The notes: generated by a model not told the origin, from the letters alone. Positions 46,396 through 57,836 are shown, counted from the first letter of the stretch. The stretch: DNA of 64,000 nt from Apium graveolens (GCF_009905375.1 NC_133648.1:29171552-29235551); one strand, 5' to 3'. Program-made: numbers and translations.

Positions 46396-46987
46396 TGTTA
46401 GATCTATTTGATAATGTCATGGCTAATGTGATTTATGTTTAGTTTTCAGATCTTACTTAAACAGGATAAATCAGTACTTACTGGAAGTCAGGACTTAAGG
46501 ATATCAGTACTTAAATTATCAGGAGATAATCATCAGAAGATGGATATCAGAACTTAAGTGCTGAAGGACGTTCAGATAAGGACAGTAGCTGATTAAAGGA
46601 AAGAAGATCGAGATAAACATAAGAAGAGATATGCATGGAGAAGGAATTCTATGAAGAATAGAATACTTGGAAGAAAAGATATCTGATTGATATATTTTAG
46701 GAAGCAGAATTATATTCCATATCAATTAGCGATTATCTTGTAACTGTGTAGTATATAAACACAGACATAGGGTTTACACTATAAGTGTTATCATATTCGA
46801 GAAGATTATTCATTGTAATCCTAGTAGCTCTCGTGATAATTATTCATCACTGAGAGGTAACAGTTCCATACTGTAACAGAGTTTATTGTTTCAATAAAGT
46901 TTGTTTTATGTTACTTGAGATATTAAAGTTCGATTTGATTGTACTTTACACTGTATTCACCCCCTCTACAGTGTGTGTGACCTAACA
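46396..46987 (+). repeat. 3' LTR of element D
   Basis: 592 bp from TGTTAGATCTATTTG to GTGACCTAACA. The first third carries TATCAGTACTTAA, ATCAGAAG and TATCAGAACTTAAG, the reverse complements of the D word. TATAC after it would be one target-duplication copy. The other is not in the window. Confidence 0.85.
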
Positions 46988-47921
46988 TATACCACTAAAA
47001 ACAAGGGCAAACTTATAATCTACTAATTCCATTTTATGCTCATTGTCCCTTTTCTTTTTACTCAAATGCAATAAAATTTAAATATAAAATATATCTCTCT
47101 CGGGAAGTCAAGAATTATTGAAAATGACGATTTTAATACGTAGATCTCGAAATTAGCTTTTTAACCATTACTCATAATAGATTTTTGAGCAGACGGTTGA
47201 TTTTATATGAATTTCGCAAGCTCGCTCTAATAATAACATTTTCCAAATAAAATCAATTTAAAAATGCAAAGCCCATCAAATAAATCCACTCATCATTTTT
47301 AAAATGTCTCTGGGACTACTAAGAAGATATCATAACAAATCCCATGTTTTTATCTTACTCGGATGTTTTTATAAAAATGCGCGAAGGTTAATTAAATCTT
47401 TATTTAAATCACATAATCCCTTTAAAATTCATAAAAATTATCACAGAACATATAGCCATGCACACAGACAACAATCTCACATATATAATCATATAACGAC
47501 TCAGGTCTGATCATAGAATTTATCCCTCTTTAATCTTTTATCCTTTTCTACGCGTACCGGGTCACGTTCAGCCTGACGGCCCGACGCTCAGCATTTCGAT
47601 TACGCTTCTCATTATCATTATCAATCAACACGTCACTTAGGACGAAATACTTTATTTAAACATTCATTTCATTCAGTCACACATAATTTACATTTTATAT
47701 TCTTTAACTCCTTATTAGGACGGGTTCCGTTCTACCTGACGGCCCGACACCACATCTTAACTTCTAAGCTGACTCTTTAAATTGGAACATTTTTATCCAC
47801 GCTCCTATACTCTAATATACAGAAAAGATAATTAATCAGCACTTAGTCACATAATTATAATCACATCACATAACACATACTTTATTGACTTAATTACGTC
47901 AAAAAATTCTCAGTCGTCACA
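46988..47921 (-). repeat. Chromovirus-like LTR fragment E, reversed
   Basis: Read on the minus strand from 47921 it opens TGTGACGACTGAGAATTTTT, a typical start of plant Tekay/Del-type LTRs (recalled). It contains GCCGTCAGG words twice. It is cut at 46988 by element D. There is no coding capacity, and the rest of E is absent. Confidence 0.6.
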
Positions 47922-50402
47922 TATGTCATTGCTAGTGAGTCAATGAATGTCCAGGATGCAGACAGGGAAGGACTATCTTAGCATCCTAAAGCTGTTATAG
48001 ATTACACTTCCCTTGATGCTGAGCCATTTACTCACCTTGTTCCAGCTTATCAACTTCTAGCTGAACAGGGCAATGACAATGCAGAAAGGATGCTGAATTT
48101 GGTGCATACCACTCAGTCTATAATGAGAGCTAAGGATGCCATCACAGCTTTGCCTTCTACAGCTGGTGATGTGGACTATGAGACTGGTGGTTCAGCTGAT
48201 TTCTTTGGAGATGGGAGTGGGGATAGTGAAGATGAAGCAATGGACATAGGGGGAGAAGTAGGCTCAAGTTCAAGGTCAGGTATGCCATCATGGGCATTCT
48301 CAAAGCACTGTAATGAGCATTACTTCAAGACAACCCTGATCCAATTAATCAATCAGACAAATACCGCTCTTCAAACCACTACCAATGCCAGCACCAAGAA
48401 GCTCCTTCAGGCACATCTAGCCTCCATGCAACTTCAACAAATCCAGGGCTTCCAGCATGCTAGAGATGTGAATACTATGAAGAATGATATTGAGGAGATG
48501 AAAAAGGCTATTTCAGAGAGGATAGATTCTAAACTTCCAGAAGCTACAATGCTTGACATCAAGAGGCAATTAAGGAAAAAATTTGATCTGTCAACCAAGA
48601 TAGATGCCTTGGACACAAGAATGCCAGCCATGGAAGCATCTTTAACTGCCATTCATCTCCATCAAGCCCAATAGACTGATCTACTTCAAAAACTGGTGGC
48701 TGCTCAAACCCCATCCTCTACTCAAATTGATGATAACAAAAAGGGGGAGAAAGGATCAAGTGAGGGGAAGAGGCTTCAGATTCAAATTAGTAAAGTAATT
48801 GTACCTTCAATTACTATCTCAAAGCCATCAGTTACAGACAGTATAGATCTGATCAATGCAGCAGCAGCCAACTTAAGAGCAGCTGATAAGGAAAAGTTGA
48901 GTTTAGTCAACTGGGAGAAGATTGATGAGGAAATACAGAAGAAGTTTGAACTTGTCAAGGAGCCAATTAAGTCAGCCATCCATCACTCTCAAGTCAAGCA
49001 AATTAGTGTGAATGAGATGAGCATGAATTATCTGGAAAGAGGACAACCTTCCTGCATCAAATCTCCAAAGGCTGAAACAATTCTGAAACCAAGGGTAAAC
49101 TACTCAAAATCATCATTGAAGAACCCTTTGGACACTGTGTATGAGACACCTAAGCCTGATGAGAAGAAGCTTCTGTCAAGGTCAATTGCTTTATACAAAG
49201 ATCCAGCTGATTCAGCTTCCAAAAGGAGAATTTCCAAGATTTTCAAAAATGGGAAAGAAATTTGTGTGGTGGCTGGACATCCTCAATTTGCTCAAGCAAA
49301 GAGAGAAGAAAAGGCTAGATTGAAGTAGGAAAAGAAGCAAGCTGCTCTGGATGCTAAAAAGACTAAATAAAAGAAAGAGCAGATTGCTATCTTGGCCAAG
49401 CTGCATGCTGTAAATTCATTACAACAAATTCCTTTTCAACCATCTGAAGCTATTGAATCAAAGAAGCAAGTTAAACAACAGAAGAAATCTCCAAGAAAGA
49501 AGGAATTGGCTAAAAGAACTAAAAGGAAACTGGATATTGTTGACAAAGAATTGGAAGATCAATTTCCTAAGGAATCCACACCATCTACAACCCAAGCGTC
49601 AAAGCCCTCTGTGGTATTTGAAGATATCAGGGTGGTGGATCCTTACAGGAATATTCATGGTGAACCTATTGTGCCCAAGGATGAGCCAATAGAATGGGAG
49701 AACATACCAATTCCTGACTTCAACCTACCAATCCTTAGGAAGCCAAAGAGAACAAAGTCAAGAGCAGTCAAGAAAGTGAAGATGTCACCTCTCAAATCCA
49801 AGTCTCAAGTCAAAGCTCAATCTAAAGTCAGTAAGGGAGACTATCTGTACTTGTGTGACATCAAAGAATTTTCTGATTTAAACCTCTATCTGGATGAACT
49901 AGATGAAGTGAGAGGAATTGATGCATACAGAAACCTACCTGAAAGGTTAGTGTTCAAGTACAAAGGAGGAAAGGAGATTCAATGGCCTCTTCACAGGATC
50001 CTTCAAGAGAGCCAAGCTGTACTGATTAAAGTTTATTCATCCTTCAAGAAGAACTTTGGGTTCAACATTACTGCAAGAAGACTGGTATTGAAGAAGATTG
50101 AAGAACTAAGGAGTGTTAAAGCTAAAGATGCACTCCCAAAGACTGTAATCATCCCTTACACAGGGAGAAGAGTGCATCTAAGGCCCTACTGGCTAATGGA
50201 GTTCATAGATGACAAAGGTGTGAGAAGATTCTTCAGATTAGATGACCAGTTAAGCATCTCTAGCAATGAGACTCTTTTGGAAATGCAAGGAAAGCTAAAT
50301 CTCTCAGAATCTGATGAACTGGAATTCCACAGGCAGCTCCAAAATCAGATTGAGGAAAATAATAGAAAGCTTGGAAAGAGATCCAGACCTTCAAGAAACT
50401 AG
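47922..50402 (+). pseudogene. ORF3 of element C, second half, broken by stops
   Basis: It begins within the middle region (SESMNVQDADREG). One reading frame is maintained but interrupted by TAG at 48672-48674, TAG at 49326-49328 and TAA at 49368-49370, each where relatives have Gln. An earlier TAG lies near 47980. It contains the coiled coil, DDNKKGEK over the internal polypurine tract (48729-48750), a Lys-rich stretch, and the conserved C-terminal domain with YLDELDEVRGIDAYRNLPER and DDKGVRRFFRLDDQL. It is closest to A's ORF3. Confidence 0.85.
48729..48750 (+). other. Internal polypurine tract in ORF3 of C
   Basis: GATGATAACAAAAAGGGGGA, identical to that of B despite differing surroundings. 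Confidence 0.6.
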
Positions 50403-50592
50403 ACAAATCTGCTCGGGCTAGAGGAGCATCTTGAAAAATTACTGTGAGCAAAACTTTGTACATTTCTGTTATTTGAAGCACTTTTTAGTAATATCTACTT
50501 TCTCTTAAAGTTATATTCTTAGGGTGTTTTGTTATCATCAAGTATCTCTTAATTTATGGCTACAATTCCAGTAGACATAAATTGGGGGAGAT
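50403..50592 (+). other. 3' untranslated stretch and polypurine tract of C
   Basis: A short non-coding stretch ending in AAATTGGGGGAGAT, next to the 3' LTR. Confidence 0.75.
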
Positions 50593-51636
50593 TGTTGTGT
50601 ATATGTTGTGTACTTGATGATTTCATGAACAAAATACCTTAGTAGATTTTACTTAGTGAAATAATGTAGCACTCGACGGATAAGATTTATAGTCCCGACG
50701 GATGACTCATTGTAGTCCCGACGGATGATGACTTATTATCCATCGAGTGAGTAGCTTATGTAACAATAAGTCTGTAGCACATTTATGTATTCACCATTAT
50801 TTAGATTCTGTAAGTAGTATTCAAGTCATGTTGACTTTAACTAGATATGCAGAATAGGTTGATTAATTGTACATAGATGATGTCTTGTAATTATGCATAA
50901 ATGAAATGAAGTCAAGTGCCAGTTTGTTACCCGACGGATAACCTACAATATAGTCGACGGATGATCAAATAGACAACCCGACGGATGATCAATAACTCGA
51001 CGGATGATCATGAATCCGACGGATAAAGAATTCAAATATCTGTTGATAGTGACAACACAGTAACATGCGTCGAGTGGATGCAAATGGAATGTGGTAGCCT
51101 ATTCAACTGGGTTTTCGAGAACAAAGAAACATTGCCATTTCCATGCTATTATGAAGATATTCAAAGATGCTGGAATAGAGTAATGAAGTAGAATTGTAAT
51201 AGATTAGATAGTTTTTGTTTTATTATCTTATTTTATTACTTTGTAATCTTGGTGATATATAACCCAAGTAGTAGCAACTAAGACTATCGATCTAAGCAAG
51301 AAAGCAGAGAAACATTTGTAAGCAGGATTCTTAGCATTTCTCTATAGTCTTAGAAGTTGAATTGTTGTAAGCAGCTGTGAGCATTTCTACACACAGAGTT
51401 CACTCGATATATAATATATATCTCTGGTGGAATCATTCAAATCCACCAGAATGTTTTTAAAGACTCTTGTTTTTAATTACTTGTGTTTTGATTCACTTAA
51501 GTTTTTATTCCGCAGTGTGCTAATCAATACACTTATATTTATATTTGAGTTAGAACCTTTTATTTCAAGAAAAAGTTTCAAGAATTCCATTCAACCCCCC
51601 TTCTGTAATTCTTGTCATATTGTTAAGGGACTAACA
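50593..51636 (+). repeat. 3' LTR of element C
   Basis: 1044 bp, partner of 18006-19047. CGACGGAT words lie at 50675-50745 and 50930-51030 and are better preserved than in the 5' LTR. Confidence 0.92.
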
Positions 51637-51641
51637 GTTGG

Positions 51642-52131
51642 TGTTCATTAGCCCGCACATGAGCAGCTGCAGCTTCCCAGTGCTCCTATCGACAGTTCGA
51701 CGTTGTTGAACATGACAGAGTGGTATGGTGGGAAGCCCGATCCTAAGGGGCTTGGATATTCTTATGACCATCTACTAGGTGGAAGGCCAGCTCCTCAGGC
51801 ATATGCTGGTGGTACGGTGCAGGCGAGCAAGGCAGCTTGGATAGTTGAGTTGGGTGAGGCTAGTCCATCGCAGCAGGAGCAGGAGGAAGCAGGAGCTGAT
51901 GTTAGAGTTGGTTTGAGCACAACGCAGTATAGGCGTCTAGCGAGGAGGATGTATGTGATGCATGACATCCATAGTCGATTTGCACGTGATCTCACCCAGG
52001 CACTTGGGACTGCATTCAGAGCCACGGGTGTTGATATCCAGTGGCTAGTATTTGGTGAGGACTCCGTTTATCCACCTCCAGACATGCCTGACACTCCACC
52101 CGTTGAGGGTGATGATCCTGATTCCGAGTAG
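51642..52131 (+). pseudogene. Athila env-position ORF, C-terminal half
   Basis: It continues the frame of 17269-18005 after C and one target-duplication copy. A TAG at 51649-51651 stands shortly after the junction, probably from CAG. The readable part starts MLNMTEWYGGKPDPKGLGYS and ends DDPDSE at 52131. It has charged helical stretches and no evident membrane anchor. Confidence 0.75.
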
Positions 52132-53328
52132 GTATGCCTGATTCCTTACTATTACCTTCACCGAGGATAGTGAATATTTTAAGTTTGGGGGTAGTAGTTG
52201 AAGGAATATGTTTTGTGTGAGTCACATATAGTTCATATATTCATGATAGTTCAATGCATATAGTTGCATATTTTGCCATGTAGTTTTTTTATTTTATTTT
52301 GATAGTTTTTATTTTATTTTATAGTTATTCATATAGTTTCATGCATTTGCATTATAACATGATCCCTTAGATGATTTTTCCGATCGACATGTGATATTGA
52401 TGTTACCGTGGTGATGTCATATTTTGTGATGTTAAGTCTTGTCGAATTGATTTGCATGCTAGAGACAATTGTATTTCACTAGGTCTTATAGGTTGCTTAA
52501 GTGCTAGATCATGATCATGGTTTGTTTGTGTGTCGAGGTTTAATCGTTTGTTTATATTTAGAATTTAGGATATTCTCTTAATGATAAAATAACATGGATT
52601 TTTAAAATTGGAGAAAATTGGGTTTCATTGCTAGTTGTTATGGCTAGTAGCCGGCTCATATTTATATGAGTAGGGTTGAGCGAGATGGAGTGAAACGCAC
52701 TCATTCAGAAATTTGTGAAACAAAAGAGAAAAAGGAAAGAAAAAGGTAATAATAAATGTTATGTATAACTGATCACGAGTGGGCTCTTTAGTACTCAAGT
52801 TATTAAGTTCTTAGGGGACTTTATGCCTAGTGACGTAAGGCTTTTATAGTCTGGGATCCACTAACCTAACGCTCGTTACATGATTACTATTTTATAAGTC
52901 TTTTGTGGACCTCACTCATTGCACGGTCAAATAAGCATACTTGTTATTTTGTTGTGAATAAAAGCATGAATCCATATAAAACTCCATAATAAGAATTGAA
53001 GTGTTATAAGTTATTTTAAGTCTAGCTTTTATTCTATTTATAACCTTGCGATTGCTTTGATGAGTAGTGAGTCATGATTATTGATCTAGTTGTGATAGTA
53101 TATCTGTAAGCAGTTGCACACACACACGTCTCTGGTTTGTAGGTTGATTTGTGAGGTTTGATTGATTTTTATGCGAATAACTGAAATTGTTGAAATGTTG
53201 CTTGTTGATTAGTTTAGTTATTCTATTGGGGATCGTTGCATTCATTTAGTTGCATTCATGCATTTTTATTTCTTGTTCTTTGAGTCTATTTATGCTTGAG
53301 GACAAGCATTGATTCAAGTTTGGGGGTA
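52132..53328 (+). other. Athila 3' spacer with two polypurine tracts
   Basis: About 1.2 kb of non-coding AT-rich DNA. TTTAAGTTTGGGGGTAGTAG at about 52177-52196 follows the ORF. A near copy, TTCAAGTTTGGGGGTATG (about 53313-53330), adjoins the 3' LTR and is the expected primer tract. No gene is seen between them. Confidence 0.6.
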
Positions 53329-54279
53329 TGTTGAGTGGCATTTGTGACACTTTATTACGCTTCATAAAGCTTTGAATTGGTGTATTTATACTCAAGTTAT
53401 TGGTGTTTTTACGTGTTTTTGTAGTGTTTTTGCATTGCAGGCATTTTTTAGGTAATTAGGTAATTTAGCATGATTGTAGTGCTAATTTGGTGTTTGGATG
53501 GTGTTGGAATAAAGGCTCATGAAAAGACCGGCTCAAATCAGCAAGAAGAGGAAAATAATTCAGAATTTTATTCAGGAGGATGGCGCGCCCGCGCAGGTCA
53601 AGCGCACCCGCGCTGGTCAAGCGCGCGGCCGCGCCTAAAGAACAGAAACTCAGTGCGCCCGCGCTGGTCAAGCACGCGGTCGCGCCAGGTCGGGGTAGCA
53701 GAATTCTGTTTCTATTAGGATTTTGAGAGTTTGAAGCCTGGTCAATTCTACAGCATATATATCCATAAATAATGATGTTTTGCATAAGGAGAGACATGCA
53801 AAGCTAAGGAAAAAGGAGTATAGAAAACCGAAGAGCACAATTCAAATAAGGCGAAGAAGATCTAGTTTATTCTTGTGATTCTTTGTTTAAGTTGCAACGT
53901 TGGATGCTAGTTTTCTTATTCTTAAACCTTTACTTGTGTTTCGTACTTGGTTTTATTAAGTATAAAGACTACGTTTATTATACCATGCTTTCATCGGAAC
54001 CCATATTGATGATGAGTCCGATTATGGGCTAATCATTACCGTGGGGTTCTAGCGGATTTATTTATGGATTTCTTTAGTTAATTTGTTTCGATGCCTTAGT
54101 GTGTGGTGATTGTATGATAACCTAGTATTGGTTGTGCTTATTCGTCTTATGAGCGTCGCGAACTTATAAGATAGTGTGTTAATTTTTAATATTTGTGTTA
54201 TATATTATTCAACTCTCTTTACTCTCTTTAGTGAACGCGTATACTTGCGTTAATTTTAGCGCGTGTTTAGTGACTAACA
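53329..54279 (+). repeat. 3' LTR of the Athila-like element
   Basis: 951 bp from TGTTGAGTGGC to GTGACTAACA. It carries the GC-rich block at 53580-53695 that matches the pol-ORF spacer at 16838-16980. The 5' LTR is outside the window. Confidence 0.8.
53580..53695. repeat. GC-rich GCGCGCCCGCGCTGG repeat block in the Athila LTR
   Basis: Repeats of CGCCCGCGCTGGTCAAGCGC and GCGCGGCCGCGCC, in a sequence otherwise AT-rich. Confidence 0.75.
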
Positions 54280-55121
54280 TGCACCCTGTGTATCCCCAAG
54301 TGGTTTGGACTCTTCTTTCTTGTGTAAGTTTGGGGTGAGTTTATATCCCTAACCCTTTTGGCCTATGCTCTTGGTTGAGAGCTTGTTTCAGTAGTGACAC
54401 CCTTTTGGGAGGATGAAACTAGTAATGAGCTTAAATCCTTATTAAGCACTACAGTTTGTTGGGAAACTGCAGTGTGGCTAGGCTTGGTTACACACACCTC
54501 TCCATCCTTATCATTAGGGTTTCTTTTATGTTCACCCTATCCCTCACCAAGCTTACTTCCCTTCATACTCCCCTCTTTGGTTTTGGTAGTTTTTGAAACT
54601 AGTCCCTTTTGAGAGGAACTAGAGTGGGGTCTTTGAGACTTGGTTTTGGAAACTTTTGTTTTAGTGGCTTGGGTAGGCACCTGTTTGGTCAATGTCACAG
54701 ATGCCATAGCCACAGTTGTCTGTAAAGAAACTGGTGGTAGAGAAGTAGTAGGGACAGAAGTATTTACCTCACTTACTTGAGGCTGCTCCATAATTGGCAT
54801 GTAGATGAGGGGAACCTCCTTATGGTGATTAGCCCTGTTAAGATCAACAATAACCCTTCTCTCCTGGACCCAACAATCTAACTTGTTTGTTGGGTTCTCA
54901 ATTGAGAGATTCCCAGAAACAAAATTAGCTATCATCATAAAGAATCTAACATAATAAATGTTCTTAGACCTCTTCTTAATATCTCTGAATTTACTCCCCA
55001 ATTCATACATCACAGAGGTGCTGAAATTGAAATACTTATCACTAAGAAACATATAAAGCATGTTGACAAGTGCATAAGTTACAGCATCAAAATTGCTAAC
55101 TTTACCAGAAAACACTTTAAT
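54280..55121 (-). pseudogene. ORF3 of G, inner fragment
   Basis: It continues from 62086 across the hAT insertion: the 8-bp duplication ACTTTAAT is at 55114-55121. It matches A's ORF3 (YYVRFFMMIANF, NPTNKLDCWVQERRVI). A frameshift lies near 54537. Confidence 0.82.
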
Positions 55122-55340
55122 TAGAGCTGTAAACGAACCGAACTCAGACGAACTCGAACGAACATTTTTCAAACACGGACAAAAAATAAATGAACCGAAC
55201 AATGTTCGTAAACTTTAGCGAACAATATTATTTGTCCGAACTCGAGTTCGGTTTTTATCGAACCGAACACGAGTTATTCGCGAACTTATCGAACCGAAAG
55301 AGTTCGGACAGATCGTTAAAAAAATGGCAAATATGTTTTA
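55122..55340. repeat. hAT left end: TIR and subterminal words
   Basis: TIR followed by repeated CGAAC, CGAACCGAAC and ACTCGAGTTCGG in both orientations, the usual layout of hAT transposase-binding regions. Confidence 0.7.
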
Positions 55341-55375
55341 CGTGCCTTAAATTTGAAAGCCCAATTAAAACTAAA

Positions 55376-55571
55376 TAACTGGATCGTTTATATTTCTGGA
55401 TCGTTTATATACCTAATTTCTGGATCGTCCAATTTCTGGATCGTTTATATTTCTGGATCGTTTATATACCTAATTTCTGGATCGTCCAATTTCTGGATCG
55501 TTTATATTTCTGGATCGTTTATATACCTAATTTCTGGATCGTTTATATTTCTGGATCGTTTATATACCTCA
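55376..55571. repeat. 57-bp tandem array, left block
   Basis: Two full 57-bp units (starting at 55417 and 55474) and two partial ones. Each unit is made of three TTTCTGGATCGT sub-units of 16, 17 and 24 bp. The block ends TATATACCT just before the viral copy. Confidence 0.92.
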
Positions 55572-56781
55572 CAACCCTAAAGAGGGAAGGCGCATTAAAA
55601 TACATATTCATATCGATTAATATTTGCATGTAAGTAAGCAGTAGACAAAAACGAATTCATTATTTTAAATGAAATCATCCCTATAACCTCATACTAATTA
55701 AACATCATAATCTTAGAGAACATTATTTTATAATGCTATCATACACAATAAGATTTAAATCAGAATTTTTACCTCTTATAATAGCTTTCTGGTCACCGGA
55801 AGTCTCAACTCACCCTTGCCCTATTATCCTCAACGCTCTCCAAGCTCCTTTGGATATTCTTGGCTGGATGCAGGAGTCCTCACACGGTCTCTTCCATATT
55901 GCTATTTCCCAAGGTATTATTTTCCTGAATTAATCCTGATTGTATATGAATACATATAAAATAATCTTTTCTATTATTATGATATATTCTTAGTAGAGTT
56001 TATAGAGAGTGAAGAAGTTTAGCCAGACATATTCAAAGAGAGAATTGAACTTCAGAAATTTTCAGATATCCTTTACATTTTATGTATGGACTTATTTATA
56101 GTAGTCCTTCTATATGGTTACAGATTACCGGGATAACCGGTTTCTTTTACATAATTACTAATAATTCTCTTTTGCAGGTTTTTTCCACGAATCTTTTTAT
56201 TTTCTTTGTCTGCCATTTCTTTGTCTGCCATTTCTTCTTTTATCGTCCCTTCATATTTTCTTCATCTTTATCTTCCGTGTCTGCCATGATATCTTGCAGG
56301 ATCTGTCATCTTTTCTAGGGAATCTGCTTTTCCTTTTCTTCTTTTCCATTTTTGTCATTTTGCCTTGATATTTTATTGTTGAAAGGAATCTTTTATCTTC
56401 TAGTAATATAGCTCTTTCATATTTTTTGGTTTTCACCATTCAATTTACAGTGTTTTGGTGTATCACACCATTTTTGTATCATACAAAGGGATCAGAATTC
56501 CCTTTATCATTATCTTTTAGACTGATAATAGGTCTCTTTCTAGGACCTGTTATTCTTTGTTAATATTTAGTAGTATGTTTTGCATGATTATATTTCAGGT
56601 TTTCTATTTTATCAAGCATTATCTCTAATGCCATAGTACCTGAATTTTGTATAGTATTATCATAATATAAGGTTATTATACTTTCGGTGAAACCTCCACC
56701 ATGGCTTTCAGAAATGATTATAACTTTCCGAGCTCGTAGTATATCTTGTATTTTGGACCTGAGGGTAGCTAGACCAATGGC
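55572..56781 (-). other. Viral intergenic region
   Basis: Non-coding and AT-rich. It holds a TATA-like box at 56091-56100 and a short direct duplication TTTCTTTGTCTGCCA at about 56206-56236. No supported gene. Confidence 0.5.
56091..56100 (-). promoter_or_regulatory. Possible viral transcript promoter TATA box
   Basis: TATAAATAAG on the minus strand within the intergenic region, in the place expected for the full-length transcript promoter. A guess from sequence and position only. Confidence 0.3.
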
Positions 56782-57510
56782 TCATTTTTCACATAACCAT
56801 TCTTGGAATTTGTTAATATCACAGGGATTTGGCAATTTCAAGCTTTTGGTTTCTCCCACAATATCTGTCATATTCCTTCCTAATTTAAATAGTTGGCATA
56901 TTACTATGGGTTTTCCAACCAGATCAGTTGATGCATCAAAAACTTGTATTCCGTATGAGCCTGCTCCCATTTCCCGCACCATAGCTTCCATGGATTTGAC
57001 AATTATACTAGGTAGTTTTGATATACAATACATGGTTTCATTTGTTAAGATCTTGTCAACAAAACCATGTATAAACAAGTTATAGACTATGTCAGGTTTT
57101 GCATTTTCACAACAAATATATCTAGGATATTTTGTAGATTTTGTTAGTCTGCAAACATCAGGGTTAGATTTATAATCATAATATTTCATCATTTACTCAT
57201 ATGTTTTCACTATCTCAGGTGAGTGTTTCAGCCAATCACTCATTGATAAATTTGACAGAGTAGTTGATATGTTGGTTGAAGGTGATGGCATGGTTGCAAG
57301 CTTTGATGAAAATATTATAGGTTTTATTGTAGGGATTGCAACTGAAGCTTGTAGAGTTGTTTTGTCTTTTATAGCTTCCATAATTTGTTTCAGAAAATGT
57401 TGGTTCTCCTGAACCAGGGTTTCTATCTCCTTTTGGAGTTTGGTGATTTTCTCATTATTGGTTGATATATGAGAAGTGACATCAGTGATATATTTCTCAA
57501 AATTTTCCAT
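56782..57510 (-). pseudogene. Viral 3'-side ORF, unknown (inclusion-body gene position)
   Basis: Two pieces in one frame (57193-57510 and 56782-57192) are separated by a single TAA at 57193-57195. The first piece starts MENFEKYITDVTSHISTNNE and is coiled-coil-like, then Ser/Thr-rich. The second has a globular look (YICCENAKPDIVYNLFIHGF). Its place after RNase H is where caulimovirids carry the inclusion-body/transactivator gene. The assignment rests on position, not motifs. Confidence 0.5.
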
Positions 57511-57533
57511 ATCCTGCTAAGAACAACAAACAA

Positions 57534-57836
57534 TTAAATTTTTCCTTTACAAAAACAAAATGCATGACATTCAATGGCATTTAATTTTCTAATAATTGAT
57601 ATTAATAATTCATCAATATACCTTCTATTAGGAGTGAAATAATAACCAATGTGTTTTTCTATTTCTAGAAATCCTTTATATGCTTCTTCTAGTTTTTCTG
57701 TATTATTTTCATCTAATCCTTCGAGAGCAAATTTTTTTATGAATTCTACAGCTTCTAAAGTAGTAGTCCATATTATTAAAGATCCCGATATTATTTTCCA
57801 TGGTTGAGCTTGTCTGCTAGTATATTCTATTTTCAT
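57534..57836 (-). pseudogene. Viral ORF after RNase H, unknown
   Basis: 100 codons, MKIEYTSRQAQPWKIISGSL, mostly helical with no recognised motif. It may be the upstream part of the same 3'-side gene as 56782-57510, in a shifted frame, or a separate small ORF. Confidence 0.4.

Larger units (their letters stand above)
39266..46987 (+). mobile_element. Copia element D, 3' part (AAGTTCTGAT family)
   Basis: A Copia element of a different family from A, B, C and G. It contains the end of pol, a long spacer with a small ORF, a diverged ORF3, a polypurine tract and a 592-bp 3' LTR. Its 5' part is missing beyond B2 and the gap. The word AAGTTCTGAT or its variants is scattered through spacer, coding and LTR sequence. 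Confidence 0.85.
18006..51636 (+). mobile_element. Copia element C, with nested insertions and missing interior
   Basis: Only the 5' LTR, primer site, the first ~23 gag codons (19109-19179), the second half of ORF3 (47922-50402), polypurine tract and 3' LTR remain. Flanking bases TTTGG (18001-18005) and GTTGG (51637-51641) are a 4/5 target duplication. C belongs to the same CGACGGAT family as A. The LTR openings align closely and the ORF3 text is very similar. The missing gag-pol-ORF3 middle was either deleted or lies in the unsequenced part behind the N gap. Confidence 0.82.
14048..54279 (+). mobile_element. Athila-like Ty3/Gypsy element, 5'-truncated, split by element C
   Basis: The element's own sequence is 14048-18005 and 51637-54279. 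It shows RT, RNase H and integrase in Gypsy order, an env-position ORF, a long spacer, a polypurine tract and a 3' LTR. Its 5' LTR, gag and protease are not in the window, being cut off by repeat H. It lies in the ORF3 of Copia element G: sequence matching ORF3 resumes at 54280. Element C (18006-51636) sits inside its env-position ORF. Confidence 0.82.
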
